Assembly (NCBI RefSeq): GCF_946478835.1
Contig: NZ_CAMLDV010000171.1
Coordinates: 1 to 7,182, forward strand
Source of the DNA: an uncultured Bdellovibrio sp.
GTDB taxonomy: Bacteria; Bdellovibrionota; Bdellovibrionia; Bdellovibrionales; Bdellovibrionaceae
Direction: 5' to 3'
Length of the DNA: 7,182 bases
The notes beneath the pieces are model-generated. The model did not search any database, was not told the DNA's origin, and was given only the letters and a program-made list of their open reading frames with translations. The position numbers were made by a program, and so were the translations under genes. The first letter of the stretch is position 1, and the number at the start of each line of letters is the position of its first letter. This document shows, in pieces, positions 5,419 to 7,182 of this stretch.

Positions 5419-6473
5419 TATGGGACTTCCGCTACGACTTCGCGAATCGCAAGTTCAATGTCATTAAGCTGTGGCACAGAGTTCTTCTCAAGATTTGGAT
5501 GAAGACCGATACCAGGCAAGTTTTTACCAGCAAGTACACGAGGACGAGCCATCAATTGATAGAACAACTCTTGAGTCGCACGATAAGCCAAGTGCTCACC
5601 GAAGTTCGTTACTTCCGTATCTTCATTCACGAAAAGAACACGGCCTGTTTTTTCAATTGAAGATTTAATCAATTGCCAGTCGTAAGGATAAATGGAACGA
5701 AGGTCGATCACTTCAACAGAGATCCCTTCTTGCGCCAATTTCGCAGCCACCTCATCACAAAGATGAACCATGCGGCCGTAAGTAACAACCGTGATATGCT
5801 CACCAGAATGAGTGATCTTACCTTTACCAATTGGCACAATGTACTCTTCAAGATCTGGCCAACGAGGTTTCCAGCCTTCTGCATTTTGCACAGGCTTATC
5901 GATCATCGCTTTTAGCTCTTTTTCGTCCGCTGGTTCACCAGGGATCAACTCATCACCTTTATGGCGCATCAAAGCTTTCGACTTAAGATACAAAACTGGA
6001 TTTGGATCTTTGATCGCAGAAAGCATCAAACCGTAAGCGTCCAATGGATTTGAAGGCATCACAATCTTCCAACCTGGAAGACGAGAAGCCCAAGCATCAA
6101 ATGAGTGAGAGTGATAAACGGAACCAAAGATTCCCGCTCCCACCGGAGTCATCACCACCATTGGAAGTTCTACTTGGCCGTTCGTACACCACAAAGTGTT
6201 TCCGGCAATTTTAAGTAGATCGATTGTATTGAAGATATAGTCTGCAAATTGGATCTCTGCCACACAACGGTCGCCCGTCATCGCAATACCCATCGCCATA
6301 CCGATGATACCGCGTTCATCCAGTGGAGAGTTCCACGCATTTTTAAGACCTTGAGTCGCTGTGAAAACACCACCAAGAGGTGCACCCACGTCTTGTCCAA
6401 AGATGTCTTTCACACCCAGATTTTTTTCACCGTAGTGAAGGGCCATTCTGATAGCCTGTGCTACACTCGCCAT
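5418..6473 (-). CDS. 2-oxoacid (branched-chain type) dehydrogenase E1 beta subunit
   Basis: With E1 alpha it forms the alpha2beta2 thiamine-diphosphate enzyme that decarboxylates 2-oxoacids and reductively acylates the lipoyl group of E2. The 351 residues show the pyrimidine-binding domain: FGQDVGAPLGGVF (25-37), SPLDERGIIG (49-58, with E53 at the position of the ThDP-activating Glu), and AEIQFADY (72-79). YHSHSFDAW (120-128) matches the YHSQS active-site histidine block of branched-chain E1 beta. The transketolase C-terminal domain starts near ITVVTYGRMVHLCDEVA and includes SVEVIDLRSIYPYD. Oddities: Gln27 replaces the Glu of the usual GED, KSK replaces the usual ExK before the LYR-like LMR, and about 30 extra residues lie at 172-205. 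Human-type E1 beta is about 325-340 residues when mature. A strong GGAGGA (6481-6486) 7 nt upstream fixes the start. It could serve pyruvate or another 2-oxoacid instead, so I give no symbol. Confidence 0.92.
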   Translation of the reverse strand: MASVAQAIRMALHYGEKNLGVKDIFGQDVGAPLGGVFTATQGLKNAWNSPLDERGIIGMAMGIAMTGDRCVAEIQFADYIFNTIDLLKIAGNTLWCTNGQVELPMVVMTPVGAGIFGSVYHSHSFDAWASRLPGWKIVMPSNPLDAYGLMLSAIKDPNPVLYLKSKALMRHKGDELIPGEPADEKELKAMIDKPVQNAEGWKPRWPDLEEYIVPIGKGKITHSGEHITVVTYGRMVHLCDEVAAKLAQEGISVEVIDLRSIYPYDWQLIKSSIEKTGRVLFVNEDTEVTNFGEHLAYRATQELFYQLMARPRVLAGKNLPGIGLHPNLEKNSVPQLNDIELAIREVVAEVP

Positions 6474-7182
6474 TAGAATTTCCTCCAGTCTGCATTCTCG
6501 TTACCAACGTAAACATGGTCCCAAACGGATTCCGAAGTTGGTGATGGTTCTTGACGAACTTTCTCTTGCGCCAAGACACCTTCTTCTTCGTAAATTTCCC
6601 AGATTTTCTTCGCGGCTTTTTCAGAGATGATGCCCGCTTTGATCAATCTGTTTTCAAATTCAAAAACTGGATCAAACATGTGCGCTTTCTTGTTCGCACC
6701 ATCTGCTGAAGAGTGACCGTACAAACGAGTCACGTGCGCTTCGATAAATGAAGGCTTACCCGTCTTACGGATGTATTCCATCTCTTCTTGCATCGCCAAG
6801 TAAGATTCAACAGGATCATTGCCGTTGATCACACGTGAACGAATGTTGAAAGCTTTCGCACGGTCTGCGATGTTCGTTTCACCGTGTTGGCCTTCAAACG
6901 GAGTCGAGATACCGAATTTATTATTTTGAACAGTGATGAGCACCGGCAACTCTTGGCCTTTACGAGAAGCCAAGATCAATGCTGAAGCGAAATCACCTTC
7001 CGCAGTTCCCGCATCACCACCAGTGACAATCGAAATCGCTTTTTTACCGAAACGTTTTTGCGCGTGAGCCGTTCCGCAAGCAATCGGATATTGAACTTCG
7101 ATAGGAGACGTCACTGGAGCCACGTTCCATTGCGGGAAGCAATAGTGATTGGCAAAGTTACGACCGCCCGTTGAAGGGTCTG
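6473..7182 (-). CDS. 2-oxoacid (branched-chain type) dehydrogenase E1 alpha subunit (5' partial)
   Basis: This is the C-terminal 235 or so residues of E1 alpha; the frame stays open to the right edge, so the start is outside the window. A GTG at 7123 is internal, since the upstream frame reads DPSTGGRNFANHYCFPQWN, typical E1 alpha sequence. The ThDP/Mg2+ motif is TGGDAGTAEGDFASAL followed by VQNNKFGISTP, which matches the GEGxxSEGD...RNNGYAISTP pattern of branched-chain E1 alpha. The cofactor-loop segment RLYGHSSADGAN corresponds to the regulatory/phospholoop region YRxGHHSTSDD. The last residues WRKF overlap the Shine-Dalgarno of E1 beta, and its TAA shares a base with the next ATG (TAATG). 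The partner beta subunit lies immediately downstream. E2 and E3 genes, if linked, must lie upstream beyond the window. The substrate is inferred as branched-chain 2-oxoacids from motif similarity only. Confidence 0.92.
   Translation of the reverse strand, partial: DPSTGGRNFANHYCFPQWNVAPVTSPIEVQYPIACGTAHAQKRFGKKAISIVTGGDAGTAEGDFASALILASRKGQELPVLITVQNNKFGISTPFEGQHGETNIADRAKAFNIRSRVINGNDPVESYLAMQEEMEYIRKTGKPSFIEAHVTRLYGHSSADGANKKAHMFDPVFEFENRLIKAGIISEKAAKKIWEIYEEEGVLAQEKVRQEPSPTSESVWDHVYVGNENADWRKF

Noticed and set aside
7121..7123. GTG at 7123 as the E1 alpha start
   Set aside because: The upstream frame to the window edge is open and encodes typical E1 alpha sequence, so this codon is internal Val.
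1..7182. Possible defence system, mobile element or CRISPR array
   Set aside because: There are no transposase, integrase, nuclease or helicase motifs and no spaced direct repeats. The protease and methyltransferase sit in unrelated units, and the methyltransferase lacks restriction-modification partners.

Overview
The window looks like a chromosomal segment of a Gram-negative bacterium. The cues are an outer-membrane-type lipoprotein signal, periplasmic export signals and ordinary Shine-Dalgarno starts. The gene set and protein style (secreted trypsin-like lipoprotein protease, exported APP1-type HAD protein, branched-chain-type E1 subunits) resemble Bdellovibrio and its relatives (Bdellovibrionota). 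That placement is recognition from memory, not a search result, and is tentative. No rRNA, tRNA, CRISPR array, insertion sequence or phage gene was seen.

Layout: the left 2.6 kb is read on the + strand. It holds the 3' end of a CNNM/CorC-type membrane protein with a CBS pair (1-730), cutA (734-1048) and pyrE (1084-1599), spaced as one operon. A structured 98-nt spacer with a candidate promoter follows, then a secreted eight-cysteine protein of unknown function (1698-2633). A strong, apparently bidirectional hairpin terminator (2636-2659) ends this half.

Everything to the right is on the - strand. Reading leftwards from the right edge: the E1 alpha subunit of a branched-chain-type 2-oxoacid dehydrogenase (5' end outside the window), the E1 beta subunit, and a class I SAM-dependent methyltransferase. 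These three are joined by two identical TAATG stop/start overlaps. A lipoprotein trypsin-family protease and an exported APP1/DUF2183 HAD phosphatase follow as separate units, ending at the shared terminator.

How the genes work together: E1 alpha and E1 beta form the thiamine-diphosphate decarboxylase that feeds acyl groups to a lipoyl E2, which is not in the window. The tightly coupled methyltransferase is the unexpected partner. The CNNM-like protein and CutA are both linked to divalent metals, and PyrE makes OMP for pyrimidine synthesis. The phosphatase and protease look like envelope or secreted hydrolases.

I found no clear new multi-gene system. The most unusual items are the methyltransferase coupled to the E1 pair, sequence departures in E1 beta (a GED-type motif read as GQD, and an extra segment of about 30 residues), RNA-hairpin potential at both ends of pyrE, and the unassigned cysteine-rich secreted protein.
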